From Actinophytocola sp044466355 (GTDB lineage: Bacteria; Actinomycetota; Actinomycetes; Mycobacteriales; Pseudonocardiaceae): 64,000 nt of DNA. Numbering within the stretch: the stretch's first letter is position 1; each line of letters starts with the position of its first letter. The stretch lies in contig NZ_JBITMQ010000001.1 in NCBI RefSeq assembly GCF_044466355.1, positions 372,001-436,000 of the forward strand, in the 5' to 3' direction. The notes under the pieces are model-generated. The model searched no databases. It was given only the letters and a program-made list of their open reading frames with translations, and had not been told where the DNA came from. Positions 7,223-14,783 of this stretch are shown piece by piece. Position numbers and translations under genes: made by a program.

Positions 7223-9024
7223 GACACACCAGCCCGTACCGGCTGGCCGCCACCGTGCCGCCCGAGGAGCTGGTCCGCGCGCTCGTGCGGAACCTGGTCG
7301 ACGCCGTCGGCGGGCGGGCGGGTTACGAGGTCCCGGACGCGGCGGGCCGCGTCCTCACCGTCGCGTCGTGGCCGGAGCACACCGGGCCCCACACCGACGG
7401 GCCGCGCGCCGGTGAGGTGGTGCGCGAACCGGTCGCGGGCGGCGGGGTCGTGTACCTCGCGGGGCCGTGGCGGTGGGGCGCGGGCGAACGCACGATCCTG
7501 CGCGAGACCGCGACGTGGCTCGGCGTGGCGGTGCGGCTGGACCGGCTGCGGGCCGAGCGGGACCGCGCGCAGGAGCGCGCGCAGCGGCTGCGCGCGGAGG
7601 TGACGTCCGCGCGGGAGCGGCTCGCGGAGGTGCGCGACCTGGAGCGGCGCAGGCTCGTCGGCGCGATCACCACGACGACCCTGCGCGACCTCACCGAGTT
7701 CCGCGGCAGGCTCACCACGCTCGCCGCGCCCGGTCAGGACCCGACGGCCGACGACGTCGCCGGGGTGGGCGCCTTCCTCGACGACCTGCTCGACAACTTC
7801 CGCACCATCGTCCGCGGTGTCTACCCGGCGATGTTGCCCGACCGGGGCCCGCGCGCCGCGCTGGAGGAACTCGCGGCGACGGTGCCCCGGCCGATCCACT
7901 TCCGCGGCGACCTCGGCAGGCGCGTCGGCTGGCAGGTGGAGTCCGGGCTCTACCACGCGGTCGCGGCCGTGCTGAACCTGCTGGCCGGGCTGCCGTCCGA
8001 CGACCCGGTGGTCGTGGACTTCCTGCGCGACGACGCGTTGCGGGTGACCATCACCGCGCCGCCGGGTCCGCTGTCCGCGCGGTCGCTGCGTGCCGCGCTC
8101 AACCACGACGCGCAGCGGCTCGCGGTGCTCGGCGGCGCGATGGAGTGCCGGGTCACCGAGGACACCGCGGTGGTGCACGTGCGGGTGCTGGACCGGATCG
8201 AACCCGTCGCCGAGACCGCCGCGCCGCCGCTCGAGGGCAGCGCGCTGTACCGGCGGACGCGGGACCTGGTCCGCCGGGGTCAGCGCCTGGCGGGTGACGG
8301 CCCGGACCGGCGGCGCTGGGACGCGATCGCCGAGCGGATGGCCACACCGCCGCGCCTCGCCGTCGTCGGCGGCCCACCCGACGGGTCCATTCCGGACGGT
8401 GCCGCGGTGACCGTGGTCGTGGCCGACGGCCCGGCCGACGCGGGGCTGGCTGCGGAGTTCCTCGCCGAGGACGGTCCCCGGGGCGCCGTCGACGCCGTGC
8501 TGTGCCTGGTCCCACCGACGGAGGCGTTCCGCGCGGCACTGCGCCGTGCCCGGCAGCGGGTGGTGCTGACCGAGTCGGCGAGCGTCGCGGAGCTGGCGGC
8601 CGGGCTCACCGCCTGGCGTCCGGTGATCGCCGCCCGCCGCGCCATCGTCACGGCGACCGGCATGGTCGGCCCGAACCACCCGTTGTCGTGGGCGGTAGAA
8701 CGCGTCGGCGCGGAGGCACACGAACTTGCGGAGCTGGACCTCCTCGACCGGATCGAGACGGGCGAGGTGCGCCTGCCCCCGACCGAGAACGCGGCGGTGG
8801 CCGACGTCGCCCGGCTCCTCGGCGCCCACGGCCCGGACCCGCGCACCCGGCTGGGCCTGACCGACCACGCCGGCGACGACGAGGTCCGCGCCGCGGCGGC
8901 GGACGCGGTGCGGCGGTGGCGCGCGCACGCCGCGCACCCGGCCACGGGCGCGCGGGAACGCGTGGCGTGGGAGGTGCTGGTGCGCACGGCGGAGGGGTTG
9001 CTCAAAGCGGGACGAAGCCGGTGA
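7219..9024 (+). CDS. Pseudo-histidine kinase fused to a degenerate GTPase-like region
   Basis: 601 residues from the GTG in the 4-bp overlap. Residues 1-110 look like a GAF-type domain (AGYEVPDAAGRVLTVAS). A coiled coil follows (RAERDRAQERAQRLRAEV) and a DHp-like helix LERRRLVGAITTTTLRDL, where the phosphorylatable His of HisKA_3 proteins (normally RDLHDG) is absent. The ATPase region is eroded: no recognisable N box or DxGxG. From about residue 375 the text PPRLAVVGGPPDG resembles the start of a dynamin-like GTPase whose P-loop GKST is lost, and the C-terminal helices resemble that group. Both assignments are by eye. Its 3' end overlaps a true kinase gene on the other strand. Confidence 0.6.
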   Translation: MRHTSPYRLAATVPPEELVRALVRNLVDAVGGRAGYEVPDAAGRVLTVASWPEHTGPHTDGPRAGEVVREPVAGGGVVYLAGPWRWGAGERTILRETATWLGVAVRLDRLRAERDRAQERAQRLRAEVTSARERLAEVRDLERRRLVGAITTTTLRDLTEFRGRLTTLAAPGQDPTADDVAGVGAFLDDLLDNFRTIVRGVYPAMLPDRGPRAALEELAATVPRPIHFRGDLGRRVGWQVESGLYHAVAAVLNLLAGLPSDDPVVVDFLRDDALRVTITAPPGPLSARSLRAALNHDAQRLAVLGGAMECRVTEDTAVVHVRVLDRIEPVAETAAPPLEGSALYRRTRDLVRRGQRLAGDGPDRRRWDAIAERMATPPRLAVVGGPPDGSIPDGAAVTVVVADGPADAGLAAEFLAEDGPRGAVDAVLCLVPPTEAFRAALRRARQRVVLTESASVAELAAGLTAWRPVIAARRAIVTATGMVGPNHPLSWAVERVGAEAHELAELDLLDRIETGEVRLPPTENAAVADVARLLGAHGPDPRTRLGLTDHAGDDEVRAAAADAVRRWRAHAAHPATGARERVAWEVLVRTAEGLLKAGRSR

Positions 9025-9943
9025 TCCGCGTGCCGTGGCCCGGGGCGGACCGGACGTCGACCGTGCCACCGACCGCGGTGGCACGCGCGGACAGGTTGTG
9101 CAGTCCCGAACCCGCCGCGGTCACGTCGAACCCGGGCCCGTTGTCGGTCGCGGTGAACTCCAGGCCGCGGTAGCTGTCGCGCACGGTCACCGTCACCCGG
9201 GCGCCCGGCGCGTGTTTGCGGGAGTTGTTCACCGCCTCCAGGCACACGAAGTACACCGCCGACTCGACCACGGCCGGGTAGCGGCGGCGCAGACCCGCGA
9301 CGTCGAGCACCACCTCGGGGTGGCTCGCCAGCTCGGTCGTCAACGCCGCGGCGAGGCCGTTGATGACCAACGCGACCGGGAGCACCCCCGCCGCGGTGTT
9401 CACCAGCACGCGTTCCGCGTTGTCCACCCGTGCCAGCAGGTCCGTCACCCGCTCCTGGACACCGCCCGTCGCGACCGCGTGTTCCAGCAGCCCCAACGAC
9501 ATGCGCAGCGCGACCAGGTGGTGCTGCGCGCCGTCGTGCAGGTCGCGTTCGAGCCCGCGGCGTTCCGCCTCCATCTCGGCGGCCGCCCGCCACCGGTCGT
9601 CGATCAGCTCGCGGGCAGCCGTGTCGCCCGCCCGGCGCAGCGCGTCGGTCTCGGCCGCCAGCCGGACCATCGCGAGCGGTGCCGCGACCGCCACCGCCAG
9701 CTCGTCGACCGGGCCCGCCGGTGCGATCGCGAGCGTGCCGACGTCCTCGCCCTGGTAGGTGATCGGGTGTTCGAGCCACGGTCCGGTGTCCGTGCCCCAC
9801 AGGTACCGGGCGCCGTCGACCGTCAGCGCGCACCCCGTCGCCCCCACGGCCGTGCCGACCACCTCGGCCAACCCGGCCGGGGTCGGCTCCTGGGTGGCCC
9901 CGAGGTACGTCGCGAGCGCCCCACCCAGCTGCCAGTCCCGCAC
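9002..9943 (-). CDS. Sensor histidine kinase (HisKA_3 / NarL partner type)
   Basis: 313 residues from the GTG at 9943; longer starts add Arg/Gly-rich text unlike the family. Residues 1-95 form a GAF-like input domain. The H-box is ERDLHDGAQHH with His136, the N-box region is EAVNNSRKHA, and the ATP lid carries DNGPGFD and GSGLHNLSARA. There is no membrane segment, so it is cytosolic. It converges on the regulator/pseudo-kinase pair with a 23-bp overlap and is the likely phosphodonor for the regulator at 6548-7222, an inference from proximity. Confidence 0.85.
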   Translation of the reverse strand: MRDWQLGGALATYLGATQEPTPAGLAEVVGTAVGATGCALTVDGARYLWGTDTGPWLEHPITYQGEDVGTLAIAPAGPVDELAVAVAAPLAMVRLAAETDALRRAGDTAARELIDDRWRAAAEMEAERRGLERDLHDGAQHHLVALRMSLGLLEHAVATGGVQERVTDLLARVDNAERVLVNTAAGVLPVALVINGLAAALTTELASHPEVVLDVAGLRRRYPAVVESAVYFVCLEAVNNSRKHAPGARVTVTVRDSYRGLEFTATDNGPGFDVTAAGSGLHNLSARATAVGGTVDVRSAPGHGTRITGFVPL

Positions 9944-10126
9944 GCGACGACGGTAACGCACCGCGCCGACGCACCATGTCGACGTACCACGGTGGACCGA
10001 CCCGGGGGCGAGAACACGGCGTACCAGCGAACCCCCAGGACCTGGTGCGGTCTCGCCTCCGGGACGGCAAGGAAGACCCTGTCGTACCACCGCGTGCCGA
10101 GGACAGGGCCGAAGGTCCCGGACCGC

Positions 10127-11362
10127 TCAGGAACGCCGGGCCCGGACCGCGTAGACGGCGGCGCCGAGCGCGACGACCGCCGCGCCGACGAGGATCGACG
10201 TCCCGGGCAGCGTGAACGCCAGCAGCAGGCACCCGAGGAACCCGACCACGGGCACCGCCCGAGGTGGCCGGTGCTCCGCCGCGGTCAGCGTCCAGGCGGA
10301 CGCGTTCGCGACCGCGTAGTAGAGCAGGACACCGAAGGAGGAGAACCCGATAGCCGAGCGCAGGTCGACGGTCGCGGCGGCAACCGCGACCACCACGCCA
10401 ACGGCCAGTTCCGCCCGGTGCGGGACCTGGAACCGCGGGTGCACGGCGGCCAGCGTGTGCGGCAGGTGCCGGTCGCGCGCCATGGCCAGCGTCGTGCGGG
10501 ACACCCCGAGGATCAACGCGAGCAGCGAACCCAGCGCGGCGATCGCCGCCCCGGCACGCACGACCGGTTCGAGCGCGCCCACGCCGCTGGCGCGCGCCAG
10601 GTCCGACAGCGGTGCGGTCGCGTCGGCCAGCCGCTGCGGGCCGAGCACCGACAGCGCCGCCACGGCGACCGCCGCGTACACGACGAGCGTGATGCCCAAG
10701 GCGAGCGGGATCGCCCTGGGGATGGTGCGGGCCGGGTCGCGGACCTCCTCGCCGAGCGTCGCGATGCGCGCGTAGCCCGCGAACGCGAAGAACAGCAACC
10801 CGCCCGCCTGCAGCACGCCGGTGAACGTGGCACCCTCACCGAGGTCCAGCCCGGCCCACGACGGGTCGCCCGCGGTGAACGCCGTCGCGACGAGCGCGGC
10901 CAGCACCGCGAGGACCACGCCCACGATGACGCGGGTCAGCCACGCCGACTTCCGCACGCCGCCGTAGTTCACGGCCGTCAGCAACACGACCGCGCCCACC
11001 GCGACGGCGTGCGCGCGCCCCGGCCAGACGTACCTCCCGACGGTCAGCGCCATCGCCGCGCAGGACGCGGACTTGCCGACCACGAAACACCAGCCCGCCA
11101 GGTAACCCCAGAACGGGCCGAGCCGCTCGCGGCCGTAGACGTAGGTGCCGCCGGAGGCGGGGTAGCGGGCGGCGAGGCGCGCCGACGAGGTCGCGTTGCA
11201 GTAGGCGACCACGGCGGCGACCGCCAACCCGAGCAGGAGACCCGGCCCGGCGGCACGCGCCGCCGGACCGAGAGCGGCGAAGATCCCCGCGCCGATCATC
11301 GCGCCGAGGCCGATGACGACGGCGTCGGTGACCCCGAGCCGCCTGCTCAGGCTCGCGGTCAT
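10127..11362 (-). CDS. APC-superfamily amino-acid permease-like transporter
   Basis: 411 residues with about 12 predicted membrane helices. The first helix has the APC signature VVIGLGAMIGAGIFAALG, and FAFAGYARIATLGEEVRDP matches the conserved TM6-to-loop region. Substrates of the family are amino acids, polyamines and related compounds. The start codon overlaps the stop of the VOC gene (ATGA), so it is translationally coupled in an operon led by an ArsR/arsenate-reductase fusion. A role in exporting a toxic small molecule is possible but not shown. Region 9944-10126 downstream contains no convincing gene. Confidence 0.85.
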   Translation of the reverse strand: MTASLSRRLGVTDAVVIGLGAMIGAGIFAALGPAARAAGPGLLLGLAVAAVVAYCNATSSARLAARYPASGGTYVYGRERLGPFWGYLAGWCFVVGKSASCAAMALTVGRYVWPGRAHAVAVGAVVLLTAVNYGGVRKSAWLTRVIVGVVLAVLAALVATAFTAGDPSWAGLDLGEGATFTGVLQAGGLLFFAFAGYARIATLGEEVRDPARTIPRAIPLALGITLVVYAAVAVAALSVLGPQRLADATAPLSDLARASGVGALEPVVRAGAAIAALGSLLALILGVSRTTLAMARDRHLPHTLAAVHPRFQVPHRAELAVGVVVAVAAATVDLRSAIGFSSFGVLLYYAVANASAWTLTAAEHRPPRAVPVVGFLGCLLLAFTLPGTSILVGAAVVALGAAVYAVRARRS

Positions 11363-11730
11363 GCGGGCTGGAACAGCTCGACGAGGTTGCCCGCCGGGTC
11401 GGCGAGCAGGACCTGCTTCCCGCCGGGCCCGGACACGGCCTCGCCGAGGAACGTCAACCCCGCGCCGCGGTGCCGGTCGATCTCGGCGTCGAGGTCGTCG
11501 ACCACGAGGTGGATCCGGTTGCGCGGCACGGCGTTCCGCGCTTCCTCCGGGGTCGCGCGGGCGCCGGAGGACGCCGGCCCGGACAGCAGCAGGCGCAGCG
11601 CGCCGCGGCGCACGTCGGCGAAGGCGGGGGAGTCGAAGGCGACGGTGAAGCCGAGGTGGGTGGTGTAGAACGCCACCGCGGCCGGCACGTCGTCGACGAG
11701 GTAGCGGACGCTCGCCGGTTCGGTTGTCAT
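11359..11730 (-). CDS. VOC (glyoxalase/bleomycin-resistance) family protein
   Basis: 123 residues made of two beta-alpha-beta-beta-beta modules: VRYLVDDVPAAVAFYTTHLG and HLVVDDLDAEIDRHRGAGL, ending with LLADPAGNLVELFQP, where the last Glu is the usual metal ligand. VOC proteins are dioxygenases, isomerases, lyases or drug-binding proteins; nothing here fixes the substrate. In arsenic operons one VOC family (ArsI) is a C-As lyase, but its Cys pair is not seen here. Second gene of the operon 12439-10127, 19 bp after the regulator. Confidence 0.85.
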   Translation of the reverse strand: MTTEPASVRYLVDDVPAAVAFYTTHLGFTVAFDSPAFADVRRGALRLLLSGPASSGARATPEEARNAVPRNRIHLVVDDLDAEIDRHRGAGLTFLGEAVSGPGGKQVLLADPAGNLVELFQPA

Positions 11731-11749
11731 GGTCGGGCCTCCTCGTGGT

Positions 11750-12439
11750 CTACGGGGACAGGAACTCGAGACGGGTGTCGATGTCCTTCGCGACGCGCCG
11801 GAACTCGGGGTACGCCGCGCCGGACGGGTCGGGCAGGCTCCAGTGCGTCGTGACGGCCGCGCCGTGATCGCGGGGGACCTCGCGAACCTTGTCGCACAAC
11901 GTGATCACGTGGTCGAACCGGCGTCCGCGCAGCGCGTCCAGCGACCGCGGCGTCCGGGGGCCGAGGTCGATGTCGTAGTCCTCGCGCAGGACCCGGACCG
12001 CGTGCGGGTTCATCCGCGGCGCGGGGTGACTGCCCGCGCTGGCGACGTCCACGTCATGGGCGCGGTGGCGCAGCAGTGCCTCCGCCATCGGGGAACGCGC
12101 GCTGTTGCCGGTGCACAGGAACAGCACCGAGCTGCCGTTCGGCCACGCGCGCCGCACCGGTGCCAGGTTCGGGTGCAGGGCGGTGGCGGCGTCGCCGAAC
12201 GCGGTCGCGCACCGCGACAGGTCGAGGTGGTAGTAGGTGTCGCGGCCGTCGAAGGTGCTGCGCCGCGCGACCACCAGGCCCGCCGAGCGCAGCAGCCGCA
12301 GGTGGTAGGAGACCAGGTTCTGCGGCTCGCCGACGGCGGCGACCAGCTCACGCACCCGGCGGTCGCTGCCCGCCAGCTCCGTCATCAACGCCCACCGCAG
12401 CGGGTGGGCCGCCATGCGCACCAGTACCGGCACCGTCAC
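11750..12439 (-). CDS. ArsR HTH fused to an LMW-PTP-type arsenate reductase
   Basis: 229 residues from a GTG. Residues 1-95 are an ArsR/SmtB winged helix (NLVSYHLRLLRSAGL). Residues 103-229 are a low-molecular-weight phosphatase/arsenate reductase: the catalytic loop LFLCTGNSARSP gives Cys109 and Arg115, and LPDPSG supplies the acid Asp. In arsenate reduction Cys109 would attack arsenate. Fusions of this kind occur in actinobacteria. A perfect inverted repeat 12-32 bp upstream of the start is a matching ArsR-type operator, so the operon is probably autoregulated. First gene of a three-gene operon. Confidence 0.88.
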   Translation of the reverse strand: MTVPVLVRMAAHPLRWALMTELAGSDRRVRELVAAVGEPQNLVSYHLRLLRSAGLVVARRSTFDGRDTYYHLDLSRCATAFGDAATALHPNLAPVRRAWPNGSSVLFLCTGNSARSPMAEALLRHRAHDVDVASAGSHPAPRMNPHAVRVLREDYDIDLGPRTPRSLDALRGRRFDHVITLCDKVREVPRDHGAAVTTHWSLPDPSGAAYPEFRRVAKDIDTRLEFLSP

Positions 12440-12451
12440 ACGCGGGACAAT

Positions 12452-12471
12452 ACATCAAACTGATTTGATGT
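12452..12471. promoter_or_regulatory. ArsR-type operator for the ars-like operon
   Basis: ACATCAAA-CTGA-TTTGATGT is a perfect 8-bp inverted repeat with a 4-bp centre. It contains ATCAA-N6-TTGAT, the motif described for ArsR repressors of arsenic operons. It lies 12 bp upstream of the GTG of the ArsR fusion and overlaps the last codons of the upstream tetR gene, so the operon promoter sits inside that gene's 3' end. Confidence 0.75.
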
Positions 12472-13033
12472 GCTTGGGTTCGCCGGTGAGGTAGTGCTGC
12501 AGGATCGGGCCGAGCCAGGTGACGAGCACGTCGCGGTCCATGGCGACGACCGGCGGCAGCCGCAGCACGTAGCGCGTGAGGACCAGGCCGAGGACCTGCG
12601 TGGCGACGAGCCCGGCGCGGGTCGAGACGTCACCGGGCGCGATCGCGAGGACCGCCGGGCCGAGCTGGGCGGCGAAGATCTCCCGCATCCGCTCGGCCGC
12701 CGCCTGGTTGGTGACCGCGGCCCGCAGCAGTGCCATGAGCGTCTCGTCGCCGTCCCAGCGGTCGAGTACGTGCCGGGCGAGCCGTGCGCCGATCTCGTCG
12801 ACCGGGACGTCGGTCAGGTCGGGGAGGCGCAGGTCGAACTCGGCGGCCGCGGCGAAGAGCTTCTCCTTGTTGCCGAAGTAGCGCATGACCATCGCCGGGT
12901 CGATGCCCGCGTCGGCGGCGATCGCGCGGATGGTCGCCCGCTCGTACCCGTCGGCGGCGAACCGTTCGCGTGCGGCGGCGCGGATCGCCTCCTTCGTGGC
13001 GTCCGAGCGCCGCGGCCTGTCTGTGCTCACCAT
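12455..13033 (-). CDS. TetR-family repressor divergent from an FAD monooxygenase
   Basis: 192 residues from the ATG at 13033 (MVSTDRPRRSDATKEAI); a longer frame exists but its extra residues lie over operator DNA. HTH: ATIRAIAADAGIDPAMVMRY, then FGNKEKLF. The ligand domain is about 140 residues of helices ending LQHYLTGEP. Two near-identical palindromes in the 91-bp divergent intergenic region are the probable binding sites, so it should repress itself and the monooxygenase. Confidence 0.85.
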   Translation of the reverse strand: MVSTDRPRRSDATKEAIRAAARERFAADGYERATIRAIAADAGIDPAMVMRYFGNKEKLFAAAAEFDLRLPDLTDVPVDEIGARLARHVLDRWDGDETLMALLRAAVTNQAAAERMREIFAAQLGPAVLAIAPGDVSTRAGLVATQVLGLVLTRYVLRLPPVVAMDRDVLVTWLGPILQHYLTGEPKHIKSV

Positions 13034-13047
13034 GTCAACAACTGTAG

Positions 13048-13063
13048 GCCAACAGGTGTTGAC
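13048..13063. promoter_or_regulatory. TetR operator copy 1
   Basis: GCCAACAGGTGTTGAC: inverted repeat of 7-bp arms around GG with one mismatch. It matches copy 2 at 15 of 16 positions, is 15 bp from the tetR start codon, and a further half site GTCAACA lies at 13034-13040. Confidence 0.65.
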
Positions 13064-13091
13064 AATCCAGCCGGAGCGGTGTTTCGTGGAA

Positions 13092-13107
13092 GTCAACAGG
13101 TGTTGAC
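13092..13107. promoter_or_regulatory. TetR operator copy 2
   Basis: GTCAACAGGTGTTGAC: perfect 7-bp inverted repeat (GTCAACA / TGTTGAC) around GG, 17 bp before the monooxygenase ATG and 44 bp from copy 1. The TTGAC inside it could also serve as a -35 element. Confidence 0.7.
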
Positions 13108-13124
13108 TTCATCGGGAGGGCGTC

Positions 13125-14531
13125 ATGACCGAGGTGATCGTCGTCGGAGCGGGCCCGACCGGGCTCCTGCTCGCGGGTGACCTGGCGGAGGCCGGGGTGG
13201 CCGTCACGGTGCTGGAGCGCAGGGACGGCACGGTCTCGAACCTGTCCCGCGCGTTCGGCGTCCACGCCCGCACCCTGGAGCAGCTGGACGCCCGCGGCCT
13301 GGCCGACGACCTGCTGCCCACGGGCGCGGCCCTCGACCTGCTGCGGCTGTTCGACCGGGTCCTGCTCGACCTCGGCCACCTCGAAAGCCGCTTCCCGTTC
13401 CTGCTGATCACCCCGCAGTACAACGTGGAGAACCTGCTGCGCGACCGGGCGCTGAAGGCGGGCGCCGAGATCGTCCACGGTGCCGAGGTCACCGGCGTGC
13501 GCCAGGACGCGGACGGCGTCGCCGTCGTCACGCCGGCCACGACGTACCGGGCGGCGTACGTCGTGGGAGCGGACGGGTACCACAGCGCGGTGCGGGAGGC
13601 CATCGGTCAGCCGTTCCCCGGCAAGTCGATCCTGAAGTCGATCATGCTGGCCGACGTGCGGGTGGCCGAGGAACCCGGCGAGCAGCTGGCGGTCAACGGC
13701 GTCGGCGACGCGTTCGCGTTCATCGCCCCCTTCGGCGACGGGTACTACCGGATCTTCGCGTGGGACCGCCGCCGCTCGGTGCCCGACGACGAGCCGCTGA
13801 CGCTGGCGGAGGTCAGCGACGTCACCCGGCGCGCGCTCGGCACCGACTACGGCATGCACGACGCCCGCTGGCTGTCCCGCTTCCACAGCGACGAGCGCCA
13901 GGTGCCGGACTACCGCGTCGGCCGGGTCTTCCTGGCCGGGGACGCCGCGCACGTCCACTCGCCCGCGGGCGGGCAGGGGATGAACACGGGACTGCAGGAC
14001 GCGGCCAACCTGAGCTGGAAACTGGCCGCCGTGCTGCGCGGGGCGCCCGACGCGCTGCTCGACACCTACCAGGCGGAGCGCCACCCGGTCGGCCGCGCGG
14101 TGCTGCGCAGCAGCGGGGCGATCATCCGCGCCGCCATGCTGAGGTCTCGCCTGGGGCAGGCCGTGCGCGGCGTGGTGGCGCGCCGGGCGCTGTCGGTGCC
14201 GCGGATCGCCGCGAAGTTCACGGGTCAGCTGACCGGGATCGGCTACGCCTACCCGGCGCCGCCCGGTGCGCACGACCTGGTCGGCACCCGGGCGGCGGAC
14301 GTCCCGCTGGCCGGTGGCGGGCGGCTGTACGAGGCGCTGCGTGGTCAGCGGTTCGTGCTGGTGGGCGACGCCGACGTGGCCGGCTGGGCCGACCGTGTCG
14401 ACGTGGTGGCGCCTGCCGTGCCGGGTGAGGTGCCGGTGCTGGTCCGGCCGGACGGGTACGTGGGCTGGGCGGGCACGGACGTCGGCGAACTCCACCGCGC
14501 GCTGGTCGAGCTGGCCGGACCACGTGCGTAG
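13125..14531 (+). CDS. FAD-dependent aromatic monooxygenase (PheA/TfdB family)
   Basis: 468 residues; GGGAGG lies about 6 bases before the ATG. The FAD motifs of class A flavoprotein hydroxylases are all present: GAGPTG at 9-14, DG motif VGADGYHSAVRE, and GDAAHVHSPAGGQGMNTGLQ. The length and the thioredoxin-like C-terminus (RFVLVGDADVAGW) fit the group with phenol hydroxylases and rifampicin monooxygenases. It acts in the cytosol with NAD(P)H and O2 on an unknown aromatic. Control by the adjacent TetR is suggested by the twin operators, as in inducible detoxification pairs. Confidence 0.87.
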   Translation: MTEVIVVGAGPTGLLLAGDLAEAGVAVTVLERRDGTVSNLSRAFGVHARTLEQLDARGLADDLLPTGAALDLLRLFDRVLLDLGHLESRFPFLLITPQYNVENLLRDRALKAGAEIVHGAEVTGVRQDADGVAVVTPATTYRAAYVVGADGYHSAVREAIGQPFPGKSILKSIMLADVRVAEEPGEQLAVNGVGDAFAFIAPFGDGYYRIFAWDRRRSVPDDEPLTLAEVSDVTRRALGTDYGMHDARWLSRFHSDERQVPDYRVGRVFLAGDAAHVHSPAGGQGMNTGLQDAANLSWKLAAVLRGAPDALLDTYQAERHPVGRAVLRSSGAIIRAAMLRSRLGQAVRGVVARRALSVPRIAAKFTGQLTGIGYAYPAPPGAHDLVGTRAADVPLAGGGRLYEALRGQRFVLVGDADVAGWADRVDVVAPAVPGEVPVLVRPDGYVGWAGTDVGELHRALVELAGPRA

Positions 14532-14727
14532 ACGGCCCGGGTCGGAGCCAGTCTGTGGGACGGTCCTGGCTTCGGTCGCTCACCGTCGTAGGCTCCTGCC
14601 GCAGCCATTCGACCTGCTCGCCGCCCAGCCCACCTATGCGGTGACGCTTCGTAGTTCTTTCGTGTGACCAGATCGAAAGAGCGTCGAAATACTGCGAAAG
14701 GTCCTAGAACTTTTGCTGGTTTGGCGC

Positions 14728-14780
14728 AAAGATCCTCCTTTGGGCACGCTCGCGCTCTGCTCGGTGATCTTCAAGGAGGA
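14728..14780 (+). promoter_or_regulatory. Possible leader switch over the ribosome-binding site
   Basis: The ribosome-binding site AAGGAGGA (14773-14780) is perfectly complementary to TCCTCCTT at 14733-14740. A competing helix can form between AAGATC (14729-14734) and GATCTT (14766-14771). The two helices share bases and cross, so they cannot both form: one hides the ribosome-binding site and the other leaves it free. Upstream, 14532-14727 holds several CGAAAG/CGAAAT boxes (14674-14701) but no gene. Confidence 0.35.
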
Positions 14781-14783
14781 AGA

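Noticed and set aside
9976..10215. 79-residue plus-strand frame overlapping the end of the APC permease gene
   Set aside because: Arg/Pro-rich composition typical of antisense frames in high-GC DNA, no ribosome-binding site, and most of it lies over the permease gene.
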